The notes under the pieces were generated by a model. It was not told the origin of the DNA. It worked only from the letters and a program-made list of their open reading frames with translations, and did no database searches. Positions 6,940-14,795 of a DNA stretch of 20,880 nucleotides are shown here, in pieces. The position numbers were made by a program, and so were the translations under genes. The DNA lies in the NCBI GenBank assembly GCA_045577655.1, contig JAZNIU010000053.1, forward strand, positions 1 through 20,880. The letters run 5' to 3'. Position 1 is the first letter of the stretch; each line of letters begins with the position of its first letter. This DNA comes from RGIG7450 sp045577655 (GTDB lineage: Bacteria; Bacillota; Clostridia; RUG12999).

Positions 6940-6954
6940 TTTATTATACCATAA
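6940..6954. repeat. 15-bp direct repeat, right copy
   Basis: TTTATTATACCATAA, identical to 6816–6830, flanking the hairpin block. It contains the -10 box of the likely promoter for the GT4–CsaB operon. Confidence 0.9.
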
Positions 6955-6970
6955 AAAGCAATAAATTCAA
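6943..6970 (-). promoter_or_regulatory. Likely promoter of the GT4–CsaB–ruvX–DUF1292 operon
   Basis: On the minus strand, TTGAAT (6965–6970), 16 bases, then TATAAT (6943–6948) preceded by TGG, an extended -10. The leader would run through the hairpin block to the gene. A second extended -10 in the left repeat (6819–6824) could be an alternative. Confidence 0.55.
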
Positions 6971-6997
6971 GTACAAGTATAAATTATGTGTCTCTCA

Positions 6998-7032
6998 TAA
7001 AAATAATCAGCCGTGTTCATACACGGCTGATT
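6998..7032 (-). terminator. Terminator of the small membrane protein gene
   Basis: AATCAGCCGTGT (7005–7016) and ACACGGCTGATT (7021–7032) form a perfect 12-bp stem with a four-base loop. On the minus strand it is followed by ATTTTTA. It starts 12 bases beyond the stop codon at 7045. Confidence 0.85.
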
Positions 7033-7044
7033 GGTGGTCAGTGG

Positions 7045-7293
7045 TTATTCGCGCCGTCTGCAACAACCTCGTATAATAGCGAAAGCAATGAACATAACGG
7101 CTAAAAGAACAGCGGCGGTAATAAGAATCGGTAATACTGCTGTAAGAGTTTCAAAAAAAACTGTTCCAAGTATCAATCCCACTGTAAAAAGTATTAAGCC
7201 GGCTAAAAATGCAAGAGCAAAATTATATAATCTGCAGCAAAAGCTTTCGCATCCGCCGGAATTTAAAAATTCGGAACCATTTGTCTGATACAT
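7045..7293 (-). CDS. Small two-helix membrane protein, unknown function
   Basis: An 82-residue protein. The start ATG at 7291–7293 is fixed by a near-perfect AAAGGAGGTGA site just upstream; a longer reading frame extends to 7608 but would have to cross this site and the promoter. The N-terminus (MYQTNGSEFLNSGGCESFCC) is polar with three cysteines. Two hydrophobic helices follow (about residues 26–48 and 53–74), and the C-terminus is a basic RGCCRRRE tail with two more cysteines. I do not recognise the family. It has its own promoter and terminator, so it is a single-gene unit. The strong ribosome site suggests high expression. Confidence 0.8.
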   Translation of the reverse strand: MYQTNGSEFLNSGGCESFCCRLYNFALAFLAGLILFTVGLILGTVFFETLTAVLPILITAAVLLAVMFIAFAIIRGCCRRRE

Positions 7294-7313
7294 ATATTCA
7301 CCTCCTTTGTATG

Positions 7314-7331
7314 TAGCAAAAGTGTTTGCTA
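7314..7331. promoter_or_regulatory. Palindrome at the start of the small membrane protein transcript
   Basis: TAGCAAA–AGTG–TTTGCTA is a perfect 7-bp inverted repeat that covers the predicted transcription start (about 7329, minus strand). It could be an operator for a dimeric repressor or a hairpin at the 5' end of the mRNA. Confidence 0.5.
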
Positions 7332-7335
7332 ATAC

Positions 7336-7364
7336 ATAATATGAGCAAAATAAAAAAGTGTTAA
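7336..7364 (-). promoter_or_regulatory. Promoter of the small membrane protein gene
   Basis: On the minus strand: TTAACA (7359–7364), 17 bases, TATTAT (7336–7341); each box differs from consensus at one base. It lies back-to-back with the azlC promoter. Confidence 0.6.
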
Positions 7365-7369
7365 TTTCC

Positions 7370-7398
7370 TTGAAAAAGAGGAGGGAATGTGGTATAAT
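7370..7398 (+). promoter_or_regulatory. Promoter of azlCD
   Basis: TTGAAA (7370–7375), 17 bases, TATAAT (7393–7398), with TGTGG directly before the -10, making it an extended -10 type. The leader to the GTG start is about 68 bases; I see no riboswitch or T-box in it. Confidence 0.8.
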
Positions 7399-7472
7399 CG
7401 CCATATGCGGATTTTTAAGGCTGCAACTTAAGTGGTTTTTTAATTTGGTGATACATAAGGAGAAAAACAACG

Positions 7473-8183
7473 GTGAATCGGGGATTTTTAAAAGGTATAA
7501 CAGACGGGCTTCCCATCTGTTTTGGATATTTGTCGGTGGCGTTTGCTTTCGGGATTTTTGCAACCGAAAGCGGTCTTTCCTGGATGGAAGCGCTACTTGT
7601 TTCTGCAACCAACGTCACATCTGCCGGACAGCTTGCAGGCGTACCCATTATTGCGTGCGGAGGAAGCCTGGTGGAACTTGCGGTTTCACAGCTGGTTATA
7701 AACTTAAGATATTCGCTTATGTCGGTGTCATTGTCGCAAAAAGTGGACATAAGTGTGCGCCTTGTTGACAGATTTTTAATTTCCTTTGTTAACACGGACG
7801 AAATTTTTGCGGTGGCATCGGGACAAAAGGGCAGTGTTGGCAAAAGATATCTTTACGGACTTATACTGACGCCCTATTTCGGATGGAGCTTGGGAACGCT
7901 TCTTGGAGCAGTTGCCGGCAACATTCTTCCCGTGTCGGTTGTTTCGGCGCTTGGGATTGCAATATACAGTATGTTTGTGGCAATAGTGGTAGCGGATATG
8001 AAAGAAAGCAGCGCAGTTACGTTTTGCGTTGCAACAGCGGTGACGCTTGGCTGGTTTATAAGAAGCGTGCCGGCGTTTAGCGTTCTGCCCGAAGGGTTTG
8101 TAATTATAGTCTGCGCGGCTTGTGCAAGTGCTTTCTTTGCTTTTATAAAACCGGTGGAAGTGGAGGATGCATCAGATGAATAA
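7473..8183 (+). CDS. azlC: AzlC family branched-chain amino acid exporter, large subunit
   Basis: A 236-residue integral membrane protein with several hydrophobic helices. It matches AzlC (YgaZ-type) permeases: GITDGLPICFGYLSVAFAFG at the N-terminus, TSAGQLAG, and the family block NLRYSLMSVSLS. With AzlD it exports branched-chain amino acids; in B. subtilis loss of control of azlCD gives azaleucine resistance. The GTG start is supported by AAGGAG at 7457–7462 with a ten-base gap. Its end overlaps the start of azlD by eight bases, so translation is likely coupled. No AzlB/Lrp-type regulator gene is nearby. Confidence 0.94.
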   Translation: MNRGFLKGITDGLPICFGYLSVAFAFGIFATESGLSWMEALLVSATNVTSAGQLAGVPIIACGGSLVELAVSQLVINLRYSLMSVSLSQKVDISVRLVDRFLISFVNTDEIFAVASGQKGSVGKRYLYGLILTPYFGWSLGTLLGAVAGNILPVSVVSALGIAIYSMFVAIVVADMKESSAVTFCVATAVTLGWFIRSVPAFSVLPEGFVIIVCAACASAFFAFIKPVEVEDASDE

Positions 8184-8496
8184 TGTAAATTTCTGGGTTT
8201 ATCTTCTTGTTATGGCAGGTACTACCTACCTGGTAAGAATGATACCTTTTGTGCTCATAAAAAAGAAAATAAAAAACAGATTTATTCTGTCTTTTCTGCA
8301 TTACATACCCTACACCGTGCTTGCAACCATGACAATTCCCGCAATATTTTATTCTACGTCGGACATCTTTTCGGCAACGGCCGGTTTTGCAGCAGCGGTC
8401 ATGCTTTCTTTTAAAGGGAAAAGCCTTGTAAAAGTTGCTGCAGTTTCCTGCGGAGTGGTTTTTGTTATAGAAACTCTGATGGCATTTTTTGCATAG
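8176..8496 (+). CDS. azlD: AzlD family branched-chain amino acid exporter, small subunit
   Basis: A 106-residue membrane protein with about four helices, matching AzlD (YgaH-type): TYLVRMIPFVL near the N-terminus, then FLHYIPYTVLATMTIPAI. The start ATG 8176 is preferred because GGAGG at 8162–8166 is nine bases away; the in-frame ATG 8167 touches that site. It overlaps azlC by eight bases. The stop codon TAG is the first part of the long palindrome that follows. Confidence 0.93.
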   Translation: MNNVNFWVYLLVMAGTTYLVRMIPFVLIKKKIKNRFILSFLHYIPYTVLATMTIPAIFYSTSDIFSATAGFAAAVMLSFKGKSLVKVAAVSCGVVFVIETLMAFFA

Positions 8497-8543
8497 CAGT
8501 AAAAGGACAAGTTTTTTTAGAAAAAAACTTGTCCTTTTACTGC
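8496..8543. terminator. Long palindrome after azlD, probable terminator
   Basis: A 23-bp arm (8496–8518) is perfectly repeated in inverse orientation at 8521–8543, with only AG between. The arms contain GGACAAG and a run of seven T. It begins on the last base of the azlD stop codon and is directly followed by the miaB promoter, whose -35 box is inside the right arm. Its shape differs from a classic GC-stem plus T-tract terminator. Confidence 0.65.
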
Positions 8544-8557
8544 TTATGTGGTATAAT
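8529..8557 (+). promoter_or_regulatory. Promoter of the miaB–mutSL–division gene run
   Basis: TTGTCC (8529–8534), 17 bases, TATAAT (8552–8557), with TGTGG before the -10. The 12 bases ATGTGGTATAAT are identical to the azlC promoter. No other convincing promoter was seen in the short gaps downstream up to ileS. Confidence 0.75.
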
Positions 8558-8635
8558 TGATATATATAGATTTTTGCTTCGGACAAAATAACAGACACAC
8601 AAAAATATTGCGCGAAAGGAGGCGGCCCACAGATT

Positions 8636-10012
8636 ATGGAAAACCAGTTTGATATAATGAGAAGAGTGAGTGAGTTTTGGGGAGTTGGAGAAAGAAAACT
8701 TGCCTATACAAAAACCTACGGTTGTGCCCAGAATGAAGCAGACATGGAAATTCTCCGCGGTATGCTTATGAATATGGGATATGATTTCACCGACCTTCCC
8801 GAGCAGGCGGACATTATTGTAATCAACACCTGTGCAGTCCGTGAGGGTGCGGAAGACCGTATATACGGCAATGTGGGCGCCTTTAAAAAGCTTAAAGAAA
8901 AAAGCCCGGGACTTATAATTGTTGTGTGCGGTTGTATGCCCCAGCAAAAGCAGGTGGCAGACAAGTTTAAAAAGTCCTATCCCTATGTAGACATAGTTTT
9001 CGGAACACATGGGATTGACGTTTTCCCTGAGATGCTTTTAAAAAGACTTGAAACAGGAAAAAGAATTTTTGAAATAAAAGAAGAATCGAAAATAGTTGAG
9101 GGGCTGCCTATAAAACGAAAAGAGGGAAAAAGTGCAAACGTCAGCATAATGTATGGCTGCAACAACTTTTGCAGTTATTGTATTGTTCCCTATACAAGAG
9201 GAAGAGAGAGATCGAGAGCTTCTAAATATATTTTAGAAGAAATAAGAGGTCTTGCAAAAAACGGAGTTTGCGAAATTATGCTTTTGGGGCAAAACGTGAA
9301 TTCCTACGGAAAAGACCTTGAGGAAGATATAGATTTTGCAGACCTTCTGCGAAAAGTAAACGACATTCCGGGCATAAAAAGAATAAGATTTATGACATCT
9401 CATCCCAAAGATTTGTCGGACAAGCTTATTGATGCCATGGCAGAATGTGAAAACGTATGCAGGCATCTGCATCTGCCTGTTCAGGCTGGCAACAACAGAG
9501 TGCTTGCCGCTATGAACAGAAAATATACAAAAGAAGACTATCTTAAGCTTGTTGAAAAACTTAAAAAAGCAATTCCGGAAATTGCACTCACCACCGATAT
9601 TATAGTTGGGTTCCCCAACGAAACAACCGAAGAATTTGAGGACACTCTGGACATAATAAAAAAGGTGAGATACGACGGGATTTACAGTTTTATCTATTCA
9701 AAGAGAAGCGGAACACCCGCTGCCAAAATTGCCGACACCATTCCCAAAGAGGAAAAAAGCAGAAATCTGACAAGACTTTTAGAACTTCAGAAAGAAATAC
9801 AACTTGAAAAAAATATGGAATATTCAGGGAAAGTTGTGGAAGTTTTAGTTGACGGAGAAAGCAAGTCGGATGAAAAGCTTTTAAGCGGCAGAACTTCTAC
9901 CGGCAAGATTGTCCATTTTGAAGGGGACAGAAATCTTGAAAAAAAATTTGTTAAAGTGAAAATAAATAATGTCCGGTCCTTTTATCTGACCGGTGAAATT
10001 GTAAAGGAGTAA
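8636..10012 (+). CDS. miaB: tRNA-2-methylthio-N6-dimethylallyladenosine synthase
   Basis: A 458-residue radical SAM methylthiotransferase that converts i6A37 to ms2i6A37 in tRNAs reading UNN codons. The N-terminal domain has the three Cys of the auxiliary cluster: Cys30 (TYGCAQNEAD), Cys66 (NTCAVREGAE) and Cys100 (GCMPQQ). The radical SAM motif CxxxCxxC is Cys175/179/182 in YGCNNFCSYCIVPYTRGRE, which is the MiaB form rather than RimO or MtaB. A TRAM domain occupies roughly residues 390–455. AAAGGAGG at 8615–8622 lies 13 bases from the ATG, a long spacing. MiaA, which makes the substrate, is encoded downstream in the same run. Confidence 0.96.
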   Translation: MENQFDIMRRVSEFWGVGERKLAYTKTYGCAQNEADMEILRGMLMNMGYDFTDLPEQADIIVINTCAVREGAEDRIYGNVGAFKKLKEKSPGLIIVVCGCMPQQKQVADKFKKSYPYVDIVFGTHGIDVFPEMLLKRLETGKRIFEIKEESKIVEGLPIKRKEGKSANVSIMYGCNNFCSYCIVPYTRGRERSRASKYILEEIRGLAKNGVCEIMLLGQNVNSYGKDLEEDIDFADLLRKVNDIPGIKRIRFMTSHPKDLSDKLIDAMAECENVCRHLHLPVQAGNNRVLAAMNRKYTKEDYLKLVEKLKKAIPEIALTTDIIVGFPNETTEEFEDTLDIIKKVRYDGIYSFIYSKRSGTPAAKIADTIPKEEKSRNLTRLLELQKEIQLEKNMEYSGKVVEVLVDGESKSDEKLLSGRTSTGKIVHFEGDRNLEKKFVKVKINNVRSFYLTGEIVKE

Positions 10013-10017
10013 TAAAA

Positions 10018-10410
10018 ATGGACGTACTTGACCTGGCTACAAAACTTGGAGAAGCACTTTCTGAAAGTGATGAATTTAAAAGATACAGACTGGCCGAAGA
10101 AAAATATCACGCAGACGAGGAAGCTGCAAGACTTACAGCCGAATATGGCAAAAAAAGCGAGGAGCTTGCAAAAGAGCTTTCCCGCGAGGACATAAAACCG
10201 TCTGAAATGATTAAAATACGTCAGCAGATGACAGCTGAATATAACAAACTTTTTAACAACGAAGTTATAAAAGAATTTCTGCAGTCCAAACAGATGGCAG
10301 AATCCTTGCTTTCCCAGGTGAATAATATTATTCAGTATTATGTGACGGGAGAGGAAGAACAGACGGGCGGTTGCTCGGGCAACTGCTCTTCCTGCGGAGG
10401 ATGCCACTGA
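10018..10410 (+). CDS. YlbF/YmcA (RicA-like) family protein with Cys-rich tail
   Basis: A 130-residue mostly helical protein of the YlbF/YmcA family. In B. subtilis, YmcA (RicA) is likewise encoded beside miaB and works with YlbF (RicF) and YaaT (RicT), a complex that binds Fe–S clusters and directs RNase Y to mRNA maturation, affecting competence, biofilm and sporulation. Residues 1–108 are charged helices (DLATKLGEALSESDEFKRY is typical). The tail GGCSGNCSSCGGCH carries Cys119, 123, 126, 129 and His130, a likely metal or Fe–S ligand set. It starts six bases after the miaB stop. Whether it is closer to YmcA or YlbF I cannot decide; position favours YmcA. Confidence 0.88.
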   Translation: MDVLDLATKLGEALSESDEFKRYRLAEEKYHADEEAARLTAEYGKKSEELAKELSREDIKPSEMIKIRQQMTAEYNKLFNNEVIKEFLQSKQMAESLLSQVNNIIQYYVTGEEEQTGGCSGNCSSCGGCH

Positions 10411-10452
10411 TAAGTTAGGGCACAGAACGACAAATTAAGAGGAGTGTTTTAA

Positions 10453-13002
10453 TTGCCATATACACCCATGATGCTCCAGTATTTCAGTATTAAAGAAAAT
10501 TACAAGGATTGTATTCTTTTTTACAGACTGGGCGACTTTTATGAAATGTTTTTTGAAGATGCAAAAACTGCCTCTGCGGAGCTTTCTCTCACTCTTACCG
10601 GCAGAAACTGCGGTATGGAGGAAAGAGCACCTATGTGCGGCGTGCCTTTCCACAGCAGTGAGGGGTATATTGCAGAGCTTGTATCAAAAGGATACAAGGT
10701 GGCAATATGTGAGCAGATGGAAGACGCTTCTGCCACCAAAGAAATGGTAAGACGCGAGGTTGTGCGCGTTGTTACCCCTGCAACCATTATGAGCGACTCG
10801 GCGGTTGAACAGAGCAAAAACAATTTCCTTGTGTCTGTCTATAAAGAAAAAGGAAATGTGGGACTTGCATTTTTGGATTTTTCCACAGGCGAATTTTATG
10901 CAACATCGCTTGACGGAGAAATTTATCATAACTTAAGCGGTGAGCTTGCACGGCTTGCACCGTCTGAAGCAATAGTATGCCCCGAAGCTGCAGAGGATGA
11001 AAACATCATAGCGCTGCTTGAAGGCTATGGTTGCTATATAACAAAAGACACCTATGGCTATTTTGAAACAAGCTATAAAGATACAGAAACTCATTTTGCA
11101 GGAAAATGTGATATAAAAGAAGATTCGCTGACAAAACATGCGGTCGGAGGTGCTCTTGTTTATATTCTCCAGACCCAGAAGGTTGATGTGGGACACATAA
11201 ACAATGTGGTTTATTATGAAATAAATCAGTTTGTTTATATGGATTCAAACACCAGACGAAACCTTGAGCTTACCGAAACTTTAAACGCCAAGACCAAAAA
11301 GGGAAGTCTGCTCTGGGTAATAGACAAAACAAAAACGGCTATGGGAGCAAGAATGCTCCGCAGATGGATTGAGCAACCCCTTTTAAACAGCGGGATTATA
11401 GAAAAACGTCTGTCGGGGGTAGAAGAATTTGTAAACAATGTGATGCTCCGTCAGGGCATTCGCGAAAAGCTTGAATATATACTTGATATTGAACGACTCC
11501 TCGGAAGAATTGTCTGCAAAAGTGCACTTGCAAAAGACCTATTGGCTCTCAAACATTCTCTTGAAGTGCTGCCCTCTGTTATATTCGACCTTGAATGTTG
11601 TTCGGGAGAGATGATTTCCGAGCTGGCGGCAGATTTTGACACTCTTGAGGATGTGAAAAATCTTATTGAGGTGAGCATAGACGAAAATGCGCCCGTGTCT
11701 TTAAGAGACGGAAAAATTATCAAAAAATTCTACAGTGAAAAACTGGATGAGCTCCGAGAAGCAACAGAAAAAGGCACAAGCTGGCTGGCAGAGGTGGAAG
11801 CGGAAGAAAAAGAAAAAACGGGAATAAAAAACCTGCGCGTGAGATATAACAAGGTTTTCGGCTATTACATAGAGGTTTCAAAATCCCATCTGTCAAAGGT
11901 GCCCGACCACTATATCCGCAAACAGACAACGGTTAACGGCGAAAGATATATCACCGAAAGACTGAAAGAAATTGAAGAAATGATTCTGGGCGCAAAAGAC
12001 AAAATAGATGCGCTTGAATATACCCTTTTCGAAGATATAAGAGAAAAGGTGGCAAAAGAGAAAGAAAGAATACAGAAAACTGCAAGAAAAATTGCACTGC
12101 TGGATGCCATCTCCTCTCTTGCCGAAACAGCGGTTAAAAATAATTATGTCAGACCACAGATAACATCTGACGGCAAAATCAATATTGTTCAGGGAAGACA
12201 TCCGGTTGTTGAACGGCTTTCAAAAGAAATGTTTGTGCCCAACGACACATTGCTTGACCCGGACGACAACAGATTTGCAATTATAACCGGGCCCAATATG
12301 GCGGGTAAATCCACGTATATGCGCCAGGTTGCCATTATAACACTTATGGCACAAATAGGCAGTTTTGTTCCTGCTTCAAAAGCGGAAATAAGTGTTGTTG
12401 ACGGTATTTTCACCAGAATAGGTGCGTCGGACGATTTAACCTCCGGCCAGAGCACATTTATGGTGGAAATGAACGAGGTTGCTCACATACTGAAAAACGC
12501 CGGCAGAAACAGTCTTATCATATATGATGAAATAGGCAGAGGAACAAGCACCTACGACGGCATTGCAATTGCATGGGCGGTTGCGGAACACACCGCAGAC
12601 AAAAACCTTTGCGGTGCAAAAACGCTTTTTGCCACACACTATCACGAGCTTATACAGCTGGAAAACAAAATTGACGGTGTGAAAAACTACAGTGTTGCAA
12701 TAAAAGAACGTGACGGCAATATAATTTTCCTCAGAAAAATTGTGAGTGGCGGCGTTGACGACAGTTATGGCGTTGAAGTTGCAAGACTGACGGGGATTCC
12801 AACCCGTGTTATTGAACGGGCAAGGGAAATTCTCGGCAAGCTTGAAAAAGGCGAGATGGAAAAGTCTGCGCCAAAACAAATGCAAAAGGCAGAAAAAAGC
12901 GAGCTTGATATGCTTGCAAATGAGCTTAAAAATATAGATATAGACACACTTACACCAATTGAAAGTATGAATATACTGTATAAACTGAAAAAACTCCTGT
13001 AG
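10453..13002 (+). CDS. mutS: DNA mismatch repair protein MutS
   Basis: An 849-residue MutS, normal length. The TTG start gives YTPMMLQYFSIKENY, the usual MutS N-terminus, and AGAGGAG at 10438–10444 lies eight bases upstream; ATG 10468 would cut conserved residues. Domain order: mismatch-binding domain with Phe29-x-Glu31 in GDFYEMF; connector; lever and clamp helices (to about residue 560); ATPase with Walker A GPNMAGKST (Lys619), Walker B IIYDEIGRG (Asp692, Glu693) and the FATHYHEL His motif; helix-turn-helix end. The C-terminal tail is likely the tetramer or β-clamp-contact region. It recognises base mismatches and recruits MutL, encoded 12 bases downstream. Confidence 0.97.
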   Translation: MPYTPMMLQYFSIKENYKDCILFYRLGDFYEMFFEDAKTASAELSLTLTGRNCGMEERAPMCGVPFHSSEGYIAELVSKGYKVAICEQMEDASATKEMVRREVVRVVTPATIMSDSAVEQSKNNFLVSVYKEKGNVGLAFLDFSTGEFYATSLDGEIYHNLSGELARLAPSEAIVCPEAAEDENIIALLEGYGCYITKDTYGYFETSYKDTETHFAGKCDIKEDSLTKHAVGGALVYILQTQKVDVGHINNVVYYEINQFVYMDSNTRRNLELTETLNAKTKKGSLLWVIDKTKTAMGARMLRRWIEQPLLNSGIIEKRLSGVEEFVNNVMLRQGIREKLEYILDIERLLGRIVCKSALAKDLLALKHSLEVLPSVIFDLECCSGEMISELAADFDTLEDVKNLIEVSIDENAPVSLRDGKIIKKFYSEKLDELREATEKGTSWLAEVEAEEKEKTGIKNLRVRYNKVFGYYIEVSKSHLSKVPDHYIRKQTTVNGERYITERLKEIEEMILGAKDKIDALEYTLFEDIREKVAKEKERIQKTARKIALLDAISSLAETAVKNNYVRPQITSDGKINIVQGRHPVVERLSKEMFVPNDTLLDPDDNRFAIITGPNMAGKSTYMRQVAIITLMAQIGSFVPASKAEISVVDGIFTRIGASDDLTSGQSTFMVEMNEVAHILKNAGRNSLIIYDEIGRGTSTYDGIAIAWAVAEHTADKNLCGAKTLFATHYHELIQLENKIDGVKNYSVAIKERDGNIIFLRKIVSGGVDDSYGVEVARLTGIPTRVIERAREILGKLEKGEMEKSAPKQMQKAEKSELDMLANELKNIDIDTLTPIESMNILYKLKKLL

Positions 13003-13014
13003 GGATGTGGAAAA

Positions 13015-14781
13015 ATGTTTATAAAACTGCTTGACAAAAATTTGTCCAACATGATAGCTGCAGGCGAAGTTGTTGAACGCCCCGCTTCTGCAGTTAAAGA
13101 AATGTGCGAAAATTCAATAGACGCAGGCGCAGGCGTTGTTACGGTTGAAATAACGGGCGGCGGACTGAAAATGATTAAGGTTACAGACAATGGTTGCGGG
13201 ATACATCCTGAAGATGTAACGGCTGCATTCATGCGCCACGCTACAAGCAAAATTTCAAAAGCGGAGGACCTGGACGCAATTTACACGCTGGGGTTCAGGG
13301 GAGAAGCGCTTGCAAGTATTGCGGCGGTTGCCGAGGTTGAGCTTTATACAAGAACAGCAGAGTTTGATGTTGGTATGACGGCTACGGCAAATTTTGGGGA
13401 AATAGAAAATGCCGTTGAAACACCCGGATTTGTGGGAACATCAATTACAGTGTCAAATCTCTTTTACAATACACCGGCAAGACTTAAGTTTTTAAGAAAA
13501 GAAACAACAGAAGCAGGTTATGTGGAAGAGGTTGTCAGAAAGTCGGCTCTTGCTCATCCCGAAGTTTCTTTCCGTCTTATTGTGGACGGGAAAGAAAAAC
13601 TGTTCACCCCCGGTGACGGAATACTGAAAAATGCGGTTTTCACAATCTATGGCAGAGACACGTCGTCAAGACTTAACGAAATTTCCGGCGGAGATGATGC
13701 AGTTAAGGTAAGCGGACTTGTCAGCGACATTACAGGCGCCAGAAAAACAAGAAGCATGCAGATGTTTTTTGTTAACAACAGACCTGTTGTAAGTTCCATG
13801 ATGTCAGCGGCGGTTGAAGAGGCGTGCAAGGGTATGATAACCGTAGGAATGCATCCTATGGCAATTGTTAAAATTGACCTGCCGCCCCAGGCGATAGACA
13901 TAAATGTTCACCCTTCAAAACTTGAGGTTAAGTTCTCTGACGAGAGCAGAATTTACCGTGCGGTTTACTGGGCGGTGAAAAATTCTTTCGGCGTTCCGCA
14001 GATGCCTAAGGTTGATGTGGAAGAAGAATCTGTCCGTGAAGTTAAGCCTGTTGTGGCGGAAAATAAACCGCTTGAGTCTGCGGTGTTGAAACAGGAGCCT
14101 GTTCAGTACACCCCGCAACAACAGATTAAATTTACTCCCGTTTACAAAAAGGTTGAGCGACCGGTGATAACCCATGAAGAGCAGGTTAAAATAGAGAGCA
14201 AAGAACTTGTAAATTACAGGATAATCGGTCAGATATTTGATACATATATAATTCTTCAGCAGGGAGAAGATATGCTGCTTGTGGACCAGCATGCAGCACA
14301 TGAACACATAAACTTTTATAAGCTGAAAAACCAGTATGAAAACGGGTCGATAAACATTCAGCAGCTTATAACCCCTGTGCCCGTTTCCCTTTCGCCAACC
14401 ATGAAAGCTTATGCAACAGACAATTTGCAGGAGCTTTTAAAGCTTGGGTTTGAATGCGACGATTTTGGGGATATGATTATGGTGCGCGGCGTGCCTGAGA
14501 CCATTGATATTGAGAAAATAGGCGAGGCGCTTGATGAACTTATCGACACTATGATGGGCCATAAAACTGACCTCACTTCTGCAGAAAAAGAAAAAATGAT
14601 TGCTACCATAAGCTGCAGAACATCAATCAAAGCGGGCAAAAAGCTTTCGGTTATGGAGATGGAATCTCTGGTAGCTCAGCTGTTTGAAATTGAAAGAACA
14701 GTTAACTGTCCGCACGGCAGACCGGCATTTACTGCAATTTCAAAACGGTTTTTTGAAAAACAGTTTTTCAGAGTAAAATAG
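13015..14781 (+). CDS. mutL: DNA mismatch repair protein MutL
   Basis: A 588-residue MutL. The N-terminal GHKL ATPase is intact: AAGEVVERPASAVKEMCEN (Glu29, Asn33 in E. coli numbering), TDNGCGI, RHATSKI and GFRGEAL. A linker of about residues 335–395 joins the C-terminal dimerisation and endonuclease domain. There the metal motif reads DQHAAHEHINFY (Asp424–Tyr435), while the canonical DQHA(X)2E(X)4E ends in Glu; here that position is Tyr435. The other endonuclease segments SCRTSIK, CPHGRP and the terminal FFRVK (FxR) are present. So nicking activity may be reduced or use other ligands. Start: ATG 13015 follows a weak GGGATGTGG site; translation is probably helped by coupling to mutS. Confidence 0.96.
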   Translation: MFIKLLDKNLSNMIAAGEVVERPASAVKEMCENSIDAGAGVVTVEITGGGLKMIKVTDNGCGIHPEDVTAAFMRHATSKISKAEDLDAIYTLGFRGEALASIAAVAEVELYTRTAEFDVGMTATANFGEIENAVETPGFVGTSITVSNLFYNTPARLKFLRKETTEAGYVEEVVRKSALAHPEVSFRLIVDGKEKLFTPGDGILKNAVFTIYGRDTSSRLNEISGGDDAVKVSGLVSDITGARKTRSMQMFFVNNRPVVSSMMSAAVEEACKGMITVGMHPMAIVKIDLPPQAIDINVHPSKLEVKFSDESRIYRAVYWAVKNSFGVPQMPKVDVEEESVREVKPVVAENKPLESAVLKQEPVQYTPQQQIKFTPVYKKVERPVITHEEQVKIESKELVNYRIIGQIFDTYIILQQGEDMLLVDQHAAHEHINFYKLKNQYENGSINIQQLITPVPVSLSPTMKAYATDNLQELLKLGFECDDFGDMIMVRGVPETIDIEKIGEALDELIDTMMGHKTDLTSAEKEKMIATISCRTSIKAGKKLSVMEMESLVAQLFEIERTVNCPHGRPAFTAISKRFFEKQFFRVK

Positions 14782-14795
14782 AAAGGAAGAGGAAT

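Noticed and set aside
6787..7044. CRISPR-like array in the repeat region
   Set aside because: Only two copies of a 15-mer flank one 109-base segment; there are no regularly spaced repeats and no cas genes.
7294..7608. N-terminal extension of the small membrane protein to 187 codons
   Set aside because: It would run through a near-perfect ribosome site, a promoter and the start of azlC on the other strand; the 82-residue form explains the signals.
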